Of a DNA stretch of 64,000 nucleotides, positions 1 through 11,310 are shown one piece after another. A program made the translations under genes and the position numbers. Source of the DNA: Photorhabdus asymbiotica. Its GTDB lineage: Bacteria > Pseudomonadota > Gammaproteobacteria > Enterobacterales > Enterobacteriaceae. The notes under the pieces were generated by a model. The model did no database searches. It was not told the DNA's origin and worked only from the letters and a program-made list of their open reading frames with translations. Position 1 is the first letter of the stretch, and each line of letters starts with the position of its first letter. Location: assembly GCF_003634575.1 (NCBI RefSeq), contig NZ_RBLJ01000002.1:186001-250000 (forward strand), read 5' to 3'.

Positions 1-100
1 TCAATGCACAGTCGTCACCAATACCAAGATTAACATCACGCCGATTAGTTACCTGCCGATCAAAATAACGTGCAATGAGGTCAAATTCGCCACATGCCAT
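1..100 (-). CDS. thiL: Thiamine-monophosphate kinase, N-terminal fragment (cut by window edge)
   Basis: Only the first 33 codons are present; the gene runs off the left edge. The reading from the ATG at 98-100 begins [13 protein letters not shown] and continues to the conserved GIGDDCAL motif, whose acidic residues bind Mg-ATP in ThiL. ThiL phosphorylates thiamine monophosphate to thiamine pyrophosphate in the cytoplasm. It lies downstream of nusB on the same strand, the usual nusB-thiL order in enterobacteria, with a 97-bp gap holding a strong stem-loop. The identification rests on the very conserved N-terminus; the rest cannot be judged. Confidence 0.9.
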   Translation of the reverse strand, partial: MACGEFDLIARYFDRQVTNRRDVNLGIGDDCAL

Positions 101-136
101 AATAAAATCCCGAAAAGTTACTGATGATTATGAACA

Positions 137-159
137 TAAGGCCGGGGATACCGGCCTTA
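137..159 (-). promoter_or_regulatory. Stem-loop in the nusB-thiL intergenic gap
   Basis: A perfect 9-bp inverted repeat (TAAGGCCGG / CCGGCCTTA) with a 5-nt loop lies between the nusB stop and the thiL start. No U-run follows on the minus strand, so it is not a canonical intrinsic terminator. It may stabilise or process the message, or attenuate thiL. Function is inferred only. Confidence 0.5.
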
Positions 160-197
160 CAAATCATCGTCTACGGTGGGAAAAACCCGGCGAGCAG

Positions 198-617
198 TTA
201 CCTTCTTCTCTTACGTACTGCTGGACCAGATTTATCCAGTACTCCATTCACGAATTTGTGACTATCTTCAGCACCGAAGACCTTTGCCAATTCTATAGCT
301 TCGTTAATAGCCACTTTATAAGGGACATCATCACGATAACTTAGTTCAAACATAGCAACACGCAAAATGGCTTTTTCTACCTGACCTAACTCTTCGAGCT
401 GACGGGAAAGATAAGGAGCCATCAAAGCATCCAGTTTAACTGCATTCACAGCTACCCCTGACAGCAACTCACGAAAATAGGTTACGTCAACACCAGTGAC
501 GTCCTGCTCCGACAGAAACTGTAATTCAACATCAGCAATGTCATTGCCAGATAACTGCCATGAGTATATAGCCTGAACAGCGCACTCACGAGCACGACGA
601 CGAGCAGCAGGTTTCAC
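198..617 (-). CDS. nusB: Transcription antitermination factor NusB
   Basis: The 139-aa product has the size and sequence of enterobacterial NusB: an N-terminal KPAARRRAR basic segment followed by an all-helical fold with the conserved [17 protein letters not shown] and KFVNGVLDK motifs. NusB binds boxA RNA together with NusE (S10) to form the antitermination complex on rRNA operons. The start is a GTG (615-617), preceded by an AAGGGGA ribosome site; the start position matches the E. coli protein. It sits 26 bp after ribE, in the conserved nrdR-ribD-ribE-nusB-thiL cluster, and is probably co-transcribed with it. Confidence 0.97.
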   Translation of the reverse strand: MKPAARRRARECAVQAIYSWQLSGNDIADVELQFLSEQDVTGVDVTYFRELLSGVAVNAVKLDALMAPYLSRQLEELGQVEKAILRVAMFELSYRDDVPYKVAINEAIELAKVFGAEDSHKFVNGVLDKSGPAVRKRRR

Positions 618-643
618 AAGATTCCCCTTAATTAAAACTAAAA

Positions 644-1114
644 TCAGCCTTTAATGGCATTAATTACGTTGACCATTTCCAAGGCGGTTAATGCAGCTTC
701 TGCACCTTTATTACCCGCCTTAGTTCCAGCGCGCTCAATCGCCTGTTCAATGCTTTCTGTAGTAAGAACACCAAATGCCACTGGGATTTCACTGGTCATT
801 GCCACATTAGACAGACCAGAACTGCATTCACCAGCAACGTATTCAAAGTGAGCGGTACCACCGCGGATAACTGTACCCAGCGCGACAACTGCGTCATATT
901 TTTGAGTTTCAACCAGCGTTTTCACCGTCAACGGCAATTCATATGCACCGGGAACCCAGACAACAGTAATATTTTCCGAAGCAACCTGACCGATACGCTC
1001 AAGCGCATCTACCGCGCCGCCTAACAGACTGTCATTAATGAAGTTGTTAAAACGTGCAATAGCAATCGCCACACGAGCTTGTGGAGCGGCAACAATACCT
1101 TTGATTACGTTCAT
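644..1114 (-). CDS. ribE: 6,7-dimethyl-8-ribityllumazine synthase
   Basis: This 156-aa protein (ribE in E. coli, ribH elsewhere) condenses 5-amino-6-ribitylaminouracil with 3,4-dihydroxy-2-butanone 4-phosphate, the penultimate step of riboflavin synthesis. Visible family motifs are ARFNNFIN near residue 20, the VPGAYELP substrate loop near 55, and [10 protein letters not shown] near 84-93, which carries the catalytic His. Length is typical and no signal peptide is present, as expected for the icosahedral cytosolic enzyme. It follows ribD on the same strand; its other substrate is made by RibB, encoded separately at 59108-59767 under an FMN riboswitch. Confidence 0.97.
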   Translation of the reverse strand: MNVIKGIVAAPQARVAIAIARFNNFINDSLLGGAVDALERIGQVASENITVVWVPGAYELPLTVKTLVETQKYDAVVALGTVIRGGTAHFEYVAGECSSGLSNVAMTSEIPVAFGVLTTESIEQAIERAGTKAGNKGAEAALTALEMVNVINAIKG

Positions 1115-1239
1115 AGCCTTCCTTTATCTGTTCATATCCGCAGGGGGGCGGATTCTATCATATTCTTTTGTTAGCTGCGCCTGCCGATTTAGCAACAAAG
1201 TATAAAAACAGACCGACTAACCCATACTCACACATTTAA

Positions 1240-2349
1240 TCAGTATACAGGCCGCAGGCGCAGACGAAGATCCGGCCCAATTTGCTGTATATCAAAAATG
1301 TCAAACTCTGGCGCTTTCACCAGACTCTTAAGTTCAGGAATAGTAAACAAGCCACAAGCGGTATCACCCAACACTTTTGGCGCAACATAAAGAACCAGCT
1401 CATCCACCAGCCCCAAAGTCAACAATGCACCAGCCAATAATGGACCACATTCCACCCAAACAGTATTAATCTGACGTTTGCCCAGTTGCATCATCAGTAG
1501 TACTAAATCCACACCAACACCATGAGCTGGCAGCAGTATCTGCTCCACATTTTCAGGCCAGTTATCTCCATCCGCTTTGGTTCGAGCCAACCAACAATGA
1601 CCGGGTTGTTGTATGACCTGATGCTGCTGAACAACACGGTTCTGACTGTCAACAATGACACGCACTGGCTGACGAAGATTTTCCTCAGGATAAACCGCCT
1701 GAGTTTCTGCATCCAATTCGCTCCAGCGAACCGTCAAGTAAGGATCATCAGCCAGAACCGTGTTGCTAGAACTCAGAATAGCACTACACTGAGCACGGAG
1801 TTTCTGCACATCATAACGAGACTGTGATGATGTAATCCATTTACTTTCTCCGGAAGCCAGCGCTGTCCGCCCATCAAGAGAAGAAGCCATCTTCAATTGA
1901 ATATACGGGAACCCTGTACGCATCCGCTTCAGAAACCCTCTGTTAAGGGATTCCGCTTCCGCCATCATGAGTCCATGTTCTACTTCAATACCAGCCTGTT
2001 GCAGTTTATAAAGCCCTCTTCCTGCTACCTGCGGATTAGGGTCTTGCATCGCTGTAACCACACGGCTGACGCCAGCAGCAATCAAGGCATCAGCACAAGG
2101 AGGTGTTTTACCGTGATGACTGCATGGCTCAAGAGTGACATAAGCGGTTGAACCTTTAGCTTTATCTCCGGCCATCCGTAAAGCATGAACTTCAGCATGT
2201 GGACCACCAGAACGTAAATGAAAACCTTCCCCAACAATCTGTCCATCACGCACAATGACACAACCAACGTTGGGATTAGGTGATGTGGTAAAACATCCCT
2301 GACGCGCCAATTCAAGCGCGCGCGCCATATATTTTTCATCTCTATTCAC
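1240..2349 (-). CDS. ribD: Bifunctional diaminohydroxyphosphoribosylaminopyrimidine deaminase / reductase
   Basis: The fused RibD enzyme carries out the deaminase and reductase steps of riboflavin synthesis. The N-terminal zinc deaminase shows the HAEVHAL (HxE) motif and PCSHHGKTPPC with both zinc cysteines. The C-terminal half is the NADPH-dependent reductase, with SSLDGRTA and the late GPLLAGALL segment. I choose the GTG at 2347-2349 (VNRDEKYMARAL), which matches the E. coli N-terminus and leaves a 7-bp gap to nrdR. A longer frame reaching 2427 would read through nrdR coding sequence and is unlikely. The product is 369 aa, close to the usual 367. Confidence 0.95.
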   Translation of the reverse strand: MNRDEKYMARALELARQGCFTTSPNPNVGCVIVRDGQIVGEGFHLRSGGPHAEVHALRMAGDKAKGSTAYVTLEPCSHHGKTPPCADALIAAGVSRVVTAMQDPNPQVAGRGLYKLQQAGIEVEHGLMMAEAESLNRGFLKRMRTGFPYIQLKMASSLDGRTALASGESKWITSSQSRYDVQKLRAQCSAILSSSNTVLADDPYLTVRWSELDAETQAVYPEENLRQPVRVIVDSQNRVVQQHQVIQQPGHCWLARTKADGDNWPENVEQILLPAHGVGVDLVLLMMQLGKRQINTVWVECGPLLAGALLTLGLVDELVLYVAPKVLGDTACGLFTIPELKSLVKAPEFDIFDIQQIGPDLRLRLRPVY

Positions 2350-2356
2350 TAGCTTA

Positions 2357-2806
2357 TTAATCCTGTAATTTAGCAATCTCTTCGCCAAATTCACGAATAT
2401 CTTCAAAGCTGCGGTAGACGGAAGCAAAACGGATATAGGCGACTTTATCCAATTTCTTCAACTCATCCATTACCAAATTACCAATCATTTTAGATGGAAT
2501 TTCCCGTTCACCGGTAGCACGTAACTGAGATTTAATATAGCTAATTGCCATTTCTACATCATCAGAACTAACTGGACGTTTCTCCAGTGCTTTTTGCATA
2601 CCGCGCCGTAATTTTTCTTCATCGAATGGTTCCCGGATATCATCACTTTTAATGACTCTTGGCATGACCAACTCAGCCATTTCAAAAGTGGTGAATCGTT
2701 CATGACATTCAAGACACTGGCGCCGCCGACGCACCTGCGAACCATCCCCAACCAAACGGGAGTCAATTACTTTGGTATCAACAGCAGCACAAAATGGGCA
2801 ATGCAT
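2357..2806 (-). CDS. nrdR: Transcriptional repressor NrdR
   Basis: NrdR represses ribonucleotide reductase operons by binding NrdR boxes in response to ATP/dATP. The 149-aa protein starts with a zinc ribbon (MHCPFC, then CLECHERF near residue 31) and continues with an ATP-cone ([22 protein letters not shown] onward in shortened form, roughly residues 49-139). It leads the nrdR-ribD-ribE-nusB-thiL cluster, as in E. coli, with the ribD start only 7 bp downstream. The ATG at 2804-2806 is unambiguous because the zinc ligands begin at residue 3. Confidence 0.97.
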   Translation of the reverse strand: MHCPFCAAVDTKVIDSRLVGDGSQVRRRRQCLECHERFTTFEMAELVMPRVIKSDDIREPFDEEKLRRGMQKALEKRPVSSDDVEMAISYIKSQLRATGEREIPSKMIGNLVMDELKKLDKVAYIRFASVYRSFEDIREFGEEIAKLQD

Positions 2807-2860
2807 ATCGTTTCCTGATGGTTAATCTGAACTAAGTTTAGTCTATCTTTAATCCGAATA

Positions 2861-2895
2861 AAAAACACCCTGCCAGCCCGATGCTCACAGGGTGT
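2861..2895 (-). terminator. Intrinsic terminator of the queA-tgt-yajC-secD-secF operon
   Basis: On the minus strand ACACCCTG and CAGGGTGT form a perfect 8-bp stem with a 15-nt loop, followed directly by a run of T (TTTTTATT). It lies 22 bp after the secF stop and before the nrdR promoter region, so it separates the two minus-strand operons. Confidence 0.85.
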
Positions 2896-2916
2896 CTACA
2901 GCATCAAGCAAAATAA

Positions 2917-3885
2917 TTAAGGCAACAAAGATGGCTGATCAGCCCCTTCTTTCTCAACCTTTTGCTGGATCATGTGCTCACGCTTCATACCCAGTTTCAA
3001 CGCTAATGCAGAAGCAACATAGATAGAAGATATCGTACCGATAGAAACACCGATTAACATCGCCAGTGAGAACCCTTTCAGCATTGCGCCACCGAAGATA
3101 TACAACATCAGCACGACCAGTAAGGTTGTTGCAGAAGTCATGATGGTACGACTCAGCGTTTGAGTCAGCGACACGTTCATAATTTCATACGACGTGCCAC
3201 GACGGATCTTACGGAAGTTTTCACGAATACGATCAGAAACCACGATACTGTCATTCAGCGAGTAACCAATAACGGACATCAGCGATGCCACAATTGTCAG
3301 GTCAATCTCAATATGGAACAACGACAGTACCCCTAACGTAATGACGACGTCATGCGCAAGCGCAAGAACCGCACCCAATGCCAGTCGCCATTCAAAGCGG
3401 AATCCAACATAAATCAAAATACAGATAAGCGCCGCCAACAGCGCCATGGCACCATTTTGAGCGAGTTCCGCACCGACACTCGGCCCAACAATTTCAACAC
3501 GATTTACACTCGCATCTTTATCCACGGTGTCATTGATAACCTTAATCACCTTTTTGCTCAGCTCTTCATTAGCAGCACCTGTAACCGGTGGCATACGCAC
3601 CATCACGTCACGGCTACTACCGAAGTTTTGCAACAGGGGATCTTTAAAACCCGCTTTCGCGAGGTTATCACGCATCTTATCCAGATCAGCAGGCTTACTG
3701 AGCTTAATTTCGATTACCGTACCACCAGTAAAATCCAAGCCCCAGTTAAAACCACGGGTTGCCATCACAAAAACAGAAGCCACCAACAGCAGCAACGAAA
3801 TCCCGAAAGCAACGTTGTCCCAGCGCATAAAGTCGTAGACTTTACGACCGTAGTTCAATTGTTCAACAGTATAATCCTGTGCCAC
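2917..3885 (-). CDS. secF: Protein translocase subunit SecF
   Basis: SecF works with SecD and YajC beside SecYEG and uses the proton gradient to help complete export across the inner membrane. The protein has the SecF layout: a first membrane segment after FMRWDNVAF, the [11 protein letters not shown] motif near residue 47, a small periplasmic domain, then five more membrane segments with the family motif [21 protein letters not shown] place the start at the GTG 3883-3885 ([10 protein letters not shown]), with TAAGGAGC five bases upstream. This gives 322 aa, matching E. coli (323). A longer frame to 3930 overlaps secD and is rejected. Confidence 0.96.
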   Translation of the reverse strand: MAQDYTVEQLNYGRKVYDFMRWDNVAFGISLLLLVASVFVMATRGFNWGLDFTGGTVIEIKLSKPADLDKMRDNLAKAGFKDPLLQNFGSSRDVMVRMPPVTGAANEELSKKVIKVINDTVDKDASVNRVEIVGPSVGAELAQNGAMALLAALICILIYVGFRFEWRLALGAVLALAHDVVITLGVLSLFHIEIDLTIVASLMSVIGYSLNDSIVVSDRIRENFRKIRRGTSYEIMNVSLTQTLSRTIMTSATTLLVVLMLYIFGGAMLKGFSLAMLIGVSIGTISSIYVASALALKLGMKREHMIQQKVEKEGADQPSLLP

Positions 3886-3895
3886 AACGAGCTCC

Positions 3896-5743
3896 TTAAA
3901 TTGACAGCTTCTTAATGCGCTTACCGCCATATAGCAGGTTCACGATAGCCCGAGTACCGACAATAGCAGTGAACATAGAAGTGGCGACACCAATTGACGT
4001 TGTTATCGCAAAGCCTTTAATTGACCCGGTACCAACAGCGTAAAGAATGACAGCAGTAATCAACGTGGTCAGGTTAGCATCGACAATACTGGAGAAAGCA
4101 CCTTTATAACCTTCATGTATCGCTTGCTGTATAGTACGACCGTTACGCAATTCTTCTTTAATACGTTCGTTTATCAATACGTTAGCATCAACTGCCACCG
4201 CCAATGTCAGAACAATCCCTGCAATTCCCGGCATGGTTAACGTAGCCCCCGGTAATAGGGACATCACACCAACAATCAACACCAGGTTAGCCAACAGTGC
4301 ACTACTCGCAATCAAACCAAATTTGCGATAGTAAATCACCATAAACAGGATTGATGCAATTAATCCCCACAAACAAGCTTCCAAACCTTGCTCAATGTTT
4401 TGCAAGCCAAGAGTTGGCCCTATAGTGCGTTCTTCCACAATCTGAATCGGTGCAATCAAAGCACCGGCACGCAGCAGTAAAGATAACTGACGGGCTTCAG
4501 TTGCATTGGAAATACCCGTAATACGGAAATTATTCCCCAAACGGGTCTGGATATTAGCAATGTTAATCACTTCTTCATTTTTGACTAACACAGCCCGACC
4601 ATTAGCATCTTTCTTACCGCTGTCTTTATATTCCACAAACAGCGTTGCCATTGGTTTACCAACATTATCTTTAGTGAAATTAGACATCGCTGTACCACCA
4701 GCACTGTCTAGTGAAATATTCACCTCTGGCTGTCCGTATTCATCCGTACCAGAGGTCGAATCTGTAATGTGATCACCGGTCAGAATAACGCGCTTATATA
4801 ACACAACCGGACTACCATCACGGGTATTTTTCACCTCAGAATCACCCGGTACACGGCCTGATTCAGCCGCTGTAGCATCAACGCTAGAATTAACTAAACG
4901 GAATTCCAATGTCGCTGTCGCACCAAGAATTTCTTTAGCGCGGGCAGTATCCTGAATACCCGGTAACTCAACCACGATACGATCTGCGCCTTGACGCTGA
5001 ACCAACGGTTCAGCAACACCCAGCTGGTTAACACGGTTACGCAGAATGGTAATGTTCTGTTGCACTGCATAAGAACGAGCTTCGCGCTGACGCTCATCAC
5101 TCATCACCGCTTTCAGGGTATTGTTTACTCCAACACTGAACACTAAATCACGGTGACGACCCGTAAGATAGCTCTCCGCATCAGAGCGAGCTTTTTCATC
5201 ACGGAAGCGGATTTCTACACCGTAATTATCAGCTTTGCGGATAGTGGAGTAAGGAATGCCTTTTTCACGTAAATCAGTACGCAGGCCATCAATATTCTGC
5301 TCTTGCAGTTTGCCTAACGCGGTCTCCATATCCACTTCCATCAGGAAGTGCACACCACCACGCAGGTCAAGGCCCAGCTTCATTGGCTCTGCACCAAGCT
5401 TACTCAGCCAAGTTGGCGTTGCTGGTGCCAGATTCAATGCCACCACATATTGATCGCCTAATGCGGACATCAATATTTCACGGGCACGAAGCTGAATATC
5501 AGGATTATTGAAACGAGCAAGAATTGCACCATTTTCCAGTACAATAGATTTACTCGTGATTTGATCTTTCTCTAAAACATTACGGACTTGGTCCAGCGTT
5601 CGCTCACTGGCGGCAATGCCTCGCGCGCCAGTGATTTGTACAGCCGGATCCTCACCATAAAGGTTGGGAAGTGCATAAAGCAAACCGATGAGGATCGCAG
5701 CGATCAGCATCAGATACTTCCACAAAGGATAACGGTTTAGCAC
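3896..5743 (-). CDS. secD: Protein translocase subunit SecD
   Basis: The larger SecDF subunit has 615 aa, the usual length. It has an N-terminal membrane segment, a large periplasmic P1 region with [29 protein letters not shown] and VVELPGIQD, and a C-terminal block of five membrane segments with [23 protein letters not shown], here given only as a location near residues 510-535. The start is GTG (5741-5743) with AAGGGA upstream; a GTG start is also used in E. coli. The stop lies 10 bp before the secF start, so translation is probably coupled. Confidence 0.97.
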   Translation of the reverse strand: MLNRYPLWKYLMLIAAILIGLLYALPNLYGEDPAVQITGARGIAASERTLDQVRNVLEKDQITSKSIVLENGAILARFNNPDIQLRAREILMSALGDQYVVALNLAPATPTWLSKLGAEPMKLGLDLRGGVHFLMEVDMETALGKLQEQNIDGLRTDLREKGIPYSTIRKADNYGVEIRFRDEKARSDAESYLTGRHRDLVFSVGVNNTLKAVMSDERQREARSYAVQQNITILRNRVNQLGVAEPLVQRQGADRIVVELPGIQDTARAKEILGATATLEFRLVNSSVDATAAESGRVPGDSEVKNTRDGSPVVLYKRVILTGDHITDSTSGTDEYGQPEVNISLDSAGGTAMSNFTKDNVGKPMATLFVEYKDSGKKDANGRAVLVKNEEVINIANIQTRLGNNFRITGISNATEARQLSLLLRAGALIAPIQIVEERTIGPTLGLQNIEQGLEACLWGLIASILFMVIYYRKFGLIASSALLANLVLIVGVMSLLPGATLTMPGIAGIVLTLAVAVDANVLINERIKEELRNGRTIQQAIHEGYKGAFSSIVDANLTTLITAVILYAVGTGSIKGFAITTSIGVATSMFTAIVGTRAIVNLLYGGKRIKKLSI

Positions 5744-5770
5744 GGCAGTTCCCTTCGGGAAAATCAGAAA

Positions 5771-6103
5771 TTACAGAGCTTTCATTGTACCTTTCGGTAA
5801 AACGGCAGCGACGAAATCACGTTTAATGGTCACTTCAGTTGTATCATTCAGCGCTACAACAACATAACCCGTGTCAGAAACTTTCGTGACACGACCAATC
5901 AGGCCACCATTGGTCAGAACTTCATCACCTTTGGAAATGGAATCCATCAGCTTTTTATGTTCTTTGGTACGTTTCTGTTGTGGACGCAAAATCATGAAGT
6001 AGAAGATCAGACCGAAAACAACCAGCATGATGATCAAAGAATATGGACTTCCCTGAGCCGGTGCGCCAGCAGATGCCGCTGCTTCAGAAATAAAAAAACT
6101 CAT
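5771..6103 (-). CDS. yajC: Sec translocon accessory subunit YajC
   Basis: The 110-aa protein has one membrane segment (about residues 20-40, PYSLIIMLVVFGLIFYFMI), followed at once by the family motif LRPQQKRTKEHKKLM and a cytoplasmic domain containing LTNGGLIGRV. YajC associates with SecDF. I choose the ATG at 6101-6103 (MSFFISEA), which has the GAGG-type ribosome site expected and matches the E. coli start; the frame can be extended to 6169 but those codons look non-coding. The secD start is 27 bp downstream. Confidence 0.95.
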   Translation of the reverse strand: MSFFISEAAASAGAPAQGSPYSLIIMLVVFGLIFYFMILRPQQKRTKEHKKLMDSISKGDEVLTNGGLIGRVTKVSDTGYVVVALNDTTEVTIKRDFVAAVLPKGTMKAL

Positions 6104-6248
6104 TAAACTTCCCTCATTGTTATCAAAATCGATAGTAATCAAAAACCAGCCGCAATATGCTATACACACCGAAACCAGTCAATTACTACTAACTGCCTAT
6201 CCCATTAACGATTTATGCAACACTTCCACGATTGGGACAGGTTACAAG

Positions 6249-7373
<1,125 letters not shown>

Positions 7374-7552
7374 TTAACCTCCAGGCATCAGATAAACAGT
7401 CTGATGCTGTTACTCAAAAAACGTTTGAAACCAGAACAGAAGAGTTGACATTGACGGATACACAGAGACTCCCATCAAACGATATCCAGGAATATCCTTC
7501 TCAGGAATTCTCAACGACACACTCCTATGATTTCATACATTATTACAATGAA

Positions 7553-8620
7553 TTAAGAAATTATTTCCTCAAAAGCAAATGGGTTACGATGAATAAACAT
7601 GGCATCACCATAACTAAAGAAACGGTATTTTTCTGCAACGGCCTCTTTATAAGCATTCATCGTATTTTTATAACCAGCAAATGCAGAAACCAGCATGATA
7701 AGTGTCGATTCCGGCAAATGGAAATTAGTAATCAGGGCATCAACAATCTGATATTCAAAACCTGGATAAATAAAAATCCGTGTATCATCAAAAAATGGCG
7801 CAATTAATCCATCTTTACAAGCTGCTGCTGCACTTTCCAAAGAACGGACTGAAGTTGTGCCGACAGCGACAACTTTATTACCTCGCGCTTTACATGCCAG
7901 AACAGCATCAACCACATTCTGGGGTACCTCAGCATATTCAGAATGCATAACATGATCTTCGATTGTTTCTACACGCACTGGCTGGAAAGTACCTGCGCCT
8001 ACATGCAATGTAACAAACACCATCTCCACGCCTTTTTCACGCAAAGCATTCAATAATGGCTCATCAAAATGAAGACCCGCTGTTGGCGCCGCTACTGCAC
8101 CAGGACGTTCACTGTATACCGTCTGATATAGCTCACGATCCGCCTCTTCATCAGGGCGATCAATATAAGGAGGCAAAGGCATATGACCAACATCATCCAG
8201 AATGGACAACACATCACGCTCATCATCAAAACGTATTTCAAACAGGGTATCATGGCGTGCCAGCATGGTTGCTTTAATACTCTCATTATCCCCCAGCAGC
8301 AACTCAGTTCCCTCTTTCGGCGCTTTGGAAGCACGCACATGTGCAAGTACCCGCTTGTCATCCAGAATTCGTTCAACCAGAACTTCCAGCTTACCGCCAG
8401 TAACCTTTCGGCCAAAAATACGCGCAGGTATTACCCGGGTATTATTGAAAACAAGCAAATCTCCAGCATTCAGTTTATTGAGAACATCCGTAAAAACACC
8501 ATGCGTTAACGCTCCTGTTGCACCGTCAAGAGAAAGCAGACGGCAGCTACTGCGTTGTGGTTGAGGATAACGAGCAATCATTTCGTCAGGAAGTTCAAAA
8601 GTAAAATCGGAGACACGCAT
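7553..8620 (-). CDS. queA: S-adenosylmethionine:tRNA ribosyltransferase-isomerase
   Basis: QueA transfers and rearranges the ribosyl part of SAM onto preQ1-tRNA to give epoxyqueuosine. The 355-aa protein has the typical N-terminus ([19 protein letters not shown]), the [12 protein letters not shown] segment near residue 58, [13 protein letters not shown] in the middle, and [12 protein letters not shown] and [19 protein letters not shown] near the C-terminus. It is the first gene of the queA-tgt-yajC-secDF operon and is divergent from acpH, with about 104 bp for both promoters. Confidence 0.97.
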   Translation of the reverse strand: MRVSDFTFELPDEMIARYPQPQRSSCRLLSLDGATGALTHGVFTDVLNKLNAGDLLVFNNTRVIPARIFGRKVTGGKLEVLVERILDDKRVLAHVRASKAPKEGTELLLGDNESIKATMLARHDTLFEIRFDDERDVLSILDDVGHMPLPPYIDRPDEEADRELYQTVYSERPGAVAAPTAGLHFDEPLLNALREKGVEMVFVTLHVGAGTFQPVRVETIEDHVMHSEYAEVPQNVVDAVLACKARGNKVVAVGTTSVRSLESAAAACKDGLIAPFFDDTRIFIYPGFEYQIVDALITNFHLPESTLIMLVSAFAGYKNTMNAYKEAVAEKYRFFSYGDAMFIHRNPFAFEEIIS

Positions 8621-8724
8621 TATATTTAATCATTCAGAAAAACAAGCGGACTAGTCTAGTGCCACAACTCTGAGGGTGCAACAAATAAGCACATAACTTC
8701 TCTGATTTATATTATAATTACCGA

Positions 8725-9321
8725 ATGAATTTTCTCGCTCACCTCCATTTAGCTACTCTGGCTGAAAGCTCCCTGTTAGGGAACTTAATGGCGGACTTTG
8801 TTCGCGGTAATCCAGAGGAACAATACGATGCCGATGTAGCTGCGGGTATTCGCATGCATCGGCGTGTTGACGTATTAACAGATACTCACCCATTGGTTAT
8901 TCAAGCCCGTCACTTGTTCAGTACGCCATATCGACGGGTCGCACCGATTACTTTGGATATCATCTGGGATCACTTCCTTTCCCTGCATTGGAATAAATTG
9001 GTACCTACTTACTCATTACCCGCATTTATTCACCATGCCCGCAATCAGATAGAACCCCATCTTTATAAAACCCCTGAAAGATTTCAGGAACTGAATGAAT
9101 TTTTATGGCCACAAAACTGGCTGATCCGCTATGCAGATCTTGCGTTCATCGCAAATGTATTAACAGGAATGGCTCGAAGACATCCCAAGTTATCAGCCTT
9201 ATCTGGGTCATTTCAGGATATAGAGCAACATTATTCTGATTTAGAAGCGCTCTTCTGGCAATTTTATCCCTATATGATGAATAAAGCGGAAAATAAGGAT
9301 TTCTATTGTCTAGCTCAATAA
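8725..9321 (+). CDS. acpH: Acyl carrier protein phosphodiesterase
   Basis: The 198-aa protein matches AcpH (YajB), which hydrolyses the 4'-phosphopantetheine arm from holo-ACP. Conserved features are NFLAHLHLA at the N-terminus, [12 protein letters not shown] around residues 18-29, and [16 protein letters not shown], which supplies the metal-binding His/Asp residues of this HD-like fold. It is divergent from queA, as in E. coli. The ATG at 8725 has only a weak ribosome site, but the conserved N-terminus fixes it. Confidence 0.93.
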   Translation: MNFLAHLHLATLAESSLLGNLMADFVRGNPEEQYDADVAAGIRMHRRVDVLTDTHPLVIQARHLFSTPYRRVAPITLDIIWDHFLSLHWNKLVPTYSLPAFIHHARNQIEPHLYKTPERFQELNEFLWPQNWLIRYADLAFIANVLTGMARRHPKLSALSGSFQDIEQHYSDLEALFWQFYPYMMNKAENKDFYCLAQ

Positions 9322-9551
9322 GCGTTATTATTACAACAATAAATCAATAAATATAGCCTATATAAATGTGAATTCAGCTAAACCTTTGCAAAAATAACCC
9401 TATTTTCTTAAAGTAAAGAAAATAAAAATAAAGTATTGATAGGTAAAATCTATTGCAAAAATTAGTATTTTTCTCTTTATTGGTGTACGCTAATTCCTTA
9501 TTATCTATCCAATTTTTACACAAACCCCGATCAAAATTACAGGAGTAAATT

Positions 9552-10154
9552 ATGGTTCTGGTAACCCGTCCAGCCCCCGACTTTACAGCAGCAGCTGTTC
9601 TCGGTAATGGCGAAATCGTTGAAAATTTCAACCTGAAAAATCATCTGAACGGTAAACCTGCCGTTATCTTCTTCTGGCCGATGGACTTTACTTTCGTATG
9701 TCCTTCTGAACTGATCGCATTCGACCACCGCTACGAAGAATTTAAAAAACGTGGTGTTGAAGTCGTTGGTATTTCTTTTGATTCTGAATTCGTTCACAAC
9801 GCTTGGCGTAACACCTCCATCGAAAAAGGCGGTATTGGCGCAGTTAAATATGCTATGGTTGCTGATACTAAACGCGAAATTCAAAAATCCTACGGTATTG
9901 AGCACCCAGATGCAGGCGTAGCGCTGCGTGGTTCCTTCTTGATCGACAAAAACGGCATTGTTCGTCACCAAGTTGTTAACGACCTGCCACTGGGTCGTAA
10001 CATTGACGAAATGCTGCGTATGGTTGATGCACTGCAATTCCACGAAGAGCACGGTGATGTATGCCCAGCACAGTGGGAAAAAGGTAAAGAAGGTATGAGC
10101 GCGTCTCCAGACGGCGTAGCTAAATACCTGTCCCAAAACGCTGCTAAACTGTAA
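9552..10154 (+). CDS. 2-Cys peroxiredoxin of the AhpC/TSA family
   Basis: The 200-aa protein is a typical 2-Cys peroxiredoxin. It has the peroxidatic motif FTFVCPSE with Cys50, an Arg in VALRGSFLID, and the resolving cysteine in DVCPAQW (Cys171), followed by the C-terminal tail. Such enzymes reduce peroxides in the cytosol using AhpF or thioredoxin. No ahpF is adjacent. The sequence is closer to the TSA/Prx1 type than to E. coli AhpC (187 aa). An AGGAG site lies 7 bp before the ATG. Codons are strongly biased to the high-expression set (CGT, AAA, GAA). A hairpin terminator follows, abutted by an IS110-type element. Confidence 0.92.
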   Translation: MVLVTRPAPDFTAAAVLGNGEIVENFNLKNHLNGKPAVIFFWPMDFTFVCPSELIAFDHRYEEFKKRGVEVVGISFDSEFVHNAWRNTSIEKGGIGAVKYAMVADTKREIQKSYGIEHPDAGVALRGSFLIDKNGIVRHQVVNDLPLGRNIDEMLRMVDALQFHEEHGDVCPAQWEKGKEGMSASPDGVAKYLSQNAAKL

Positions 10155-10177
10155 GTTTAAACGTTACTAATATTCAG

Positions 10178-10201
10178 ACCAGCTGGTTTATTCCAGCTGG
10201 T
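10178..10201 (+). terminator. Hairpin terminator of the peroxiredoxin gene
   Basis: ACCAGCTGG and CCAGCTGGT form a perfect 9-bp stem with a 6-nt loop 24 bp after the peroxiredoxin stop. Only a short TTAAT follows before the left end of the IS110-type element, so the original U-tract may have been displaced by the insertion. Confidence 0.65.
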
Positions 10202-10270
10202 TAATGAGATGGTCACCCCCATCCTGTGAGAGGTACGCTAGCAGGGTATTTTATTTTAGAGGGAACCATC

Positions 10271-11264
10271 ATGCAAAACGTTACGCTTATTGGTATCTAT
10301 CTCGGTAAACATTCCTTCCATGTCCACTGTCAGGACAGGCAGGGTAACACCCTGCTGCGTAAGAAGTTTTCCCGCACTCAGCTTATTAATTTTCTCGGTT
10401 CCTGCAAGGCTGCAACCGTAGTGATGGAGTCCTGCGGTGGGGCGCACTTTATGGCTCGCCGGATCGCTGATTTAGGCCATGAGGCAACGCTGATTTCTCC
10501 GCAGTTCGTCCGTCCTTTTGTTAAGAGTAACAAGAACGATTTTGTCGATGCTGAAGCTATCTGCGAGGCAGCTTCCCGGCCCTCCATGCGCTTTGTGCCC
10601 CCCCGCACAGAGGACCAACAGGCGATGGCCGCCCTCCATCGCGTCAGAGACGCATTGATACGGCAACGCGTTAAAACCACCAATCAGATGCACGCTTTTT
10701 TGCTGGAGTTCGGCGTCAGTCTGCCGCGCGGTATTGCCGTGATACGACGTCTGGCCGCTATGCTGGAAGAAAATGACTTTCCGCCTTATCTGGCAAGGGT
10801 TCTGAGCAGACTCCACAGTCATTATGTTTACCTCAGCGGAGAAATTGAGGAAGTCGATAAGGAACTGAAAACGCATCTGGCGGAAGATGAAACCGCGCAA
10901 CGCCTGCTGACCATTCCTGGCGTTGGCGAGTCTGTTAGCCATGCGGCTGGGGGACGGTAAAAACTCTGCCTGCAGCCGTGACTTTGCGGCTTCAACAGGG
11001 CTGGTTCCCCGCCAGTACAGCACGGGTGGAAAAACGACACTGATGGGCATCAGCAAGCGGGGTGATAAAAATCTGAGACGGCTGCTGGTGCAGTGTGCCA
11101 GGGCCTTTATGCAGCGGCTGGAGCATAATCCAGGGCGTCTGGCAGAGTGGGTGAACAGGCAGCTTGCCCGCCATCACTCGAACGTTGTGGCGTGCGCGCT
11201 GGCGAACAAACTGGCCCGAATAGCCTGGGCCGTTACGGCACATCAGACGGTGTTCATTAAATAA
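10271..11264 (+). pseudogene. IS110-family DEDD transposase, frameshifted and with a substituted catalytic Asp
   Basis: The N-terminal part (10271-10960) has the RuvC-like DEDD domain, with MESCGGAHF (Glu) and NDFVDAEAI (two Asp) intact. The first motif reads IGIYLGKHSF, where the family has a catalytic Asp in place of Tyr; a single GAT-to-TAT change explains it. The C-terminal part with the Ser motif (ASTGLVPRQYSTGGK, about 10990-11035) continues in another frame from about 10923. At the junction IPGVG is followed by a reading equivalent to ASLLAMRLGDG, so a few bases of the expected P-x-T linker are missing. The ATG at 10271 is preceded by GAGGGAACC. The gene is non-functional. Confidence 0.88.
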
Positions 11265-11310
11265 AAGAGCCAACGAAAATGAACTGACCCCAGAAAGTTG
11301 GACATTTTAG

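Noticed and set aside
2350-2427. N-terminal extension of RibD to position 2427
   Set aside because: It overlaps the nrdR coding end; the GTG at 2347-2349 gives the conserved N-terminus.
3352-3915. 187-codon plus-strand open frame
   Set aside because: It lies entirely antisense to secF, has no ribosome site and its composition follows the reverse complement of a conserved gene.
9537-10136. 199-codon minus-strand open frame across the peroxiredoxin gene
   Set aside because: Mirror frame of a highly biased, conserved gene; the peroxiredoxin motifs are on the plus strand.
10472-11056. 194-codon minus-strand frame inside the IS110-type transposase
   Set aside because: Antisense to the recognisable transposase; no recognisable protein features.
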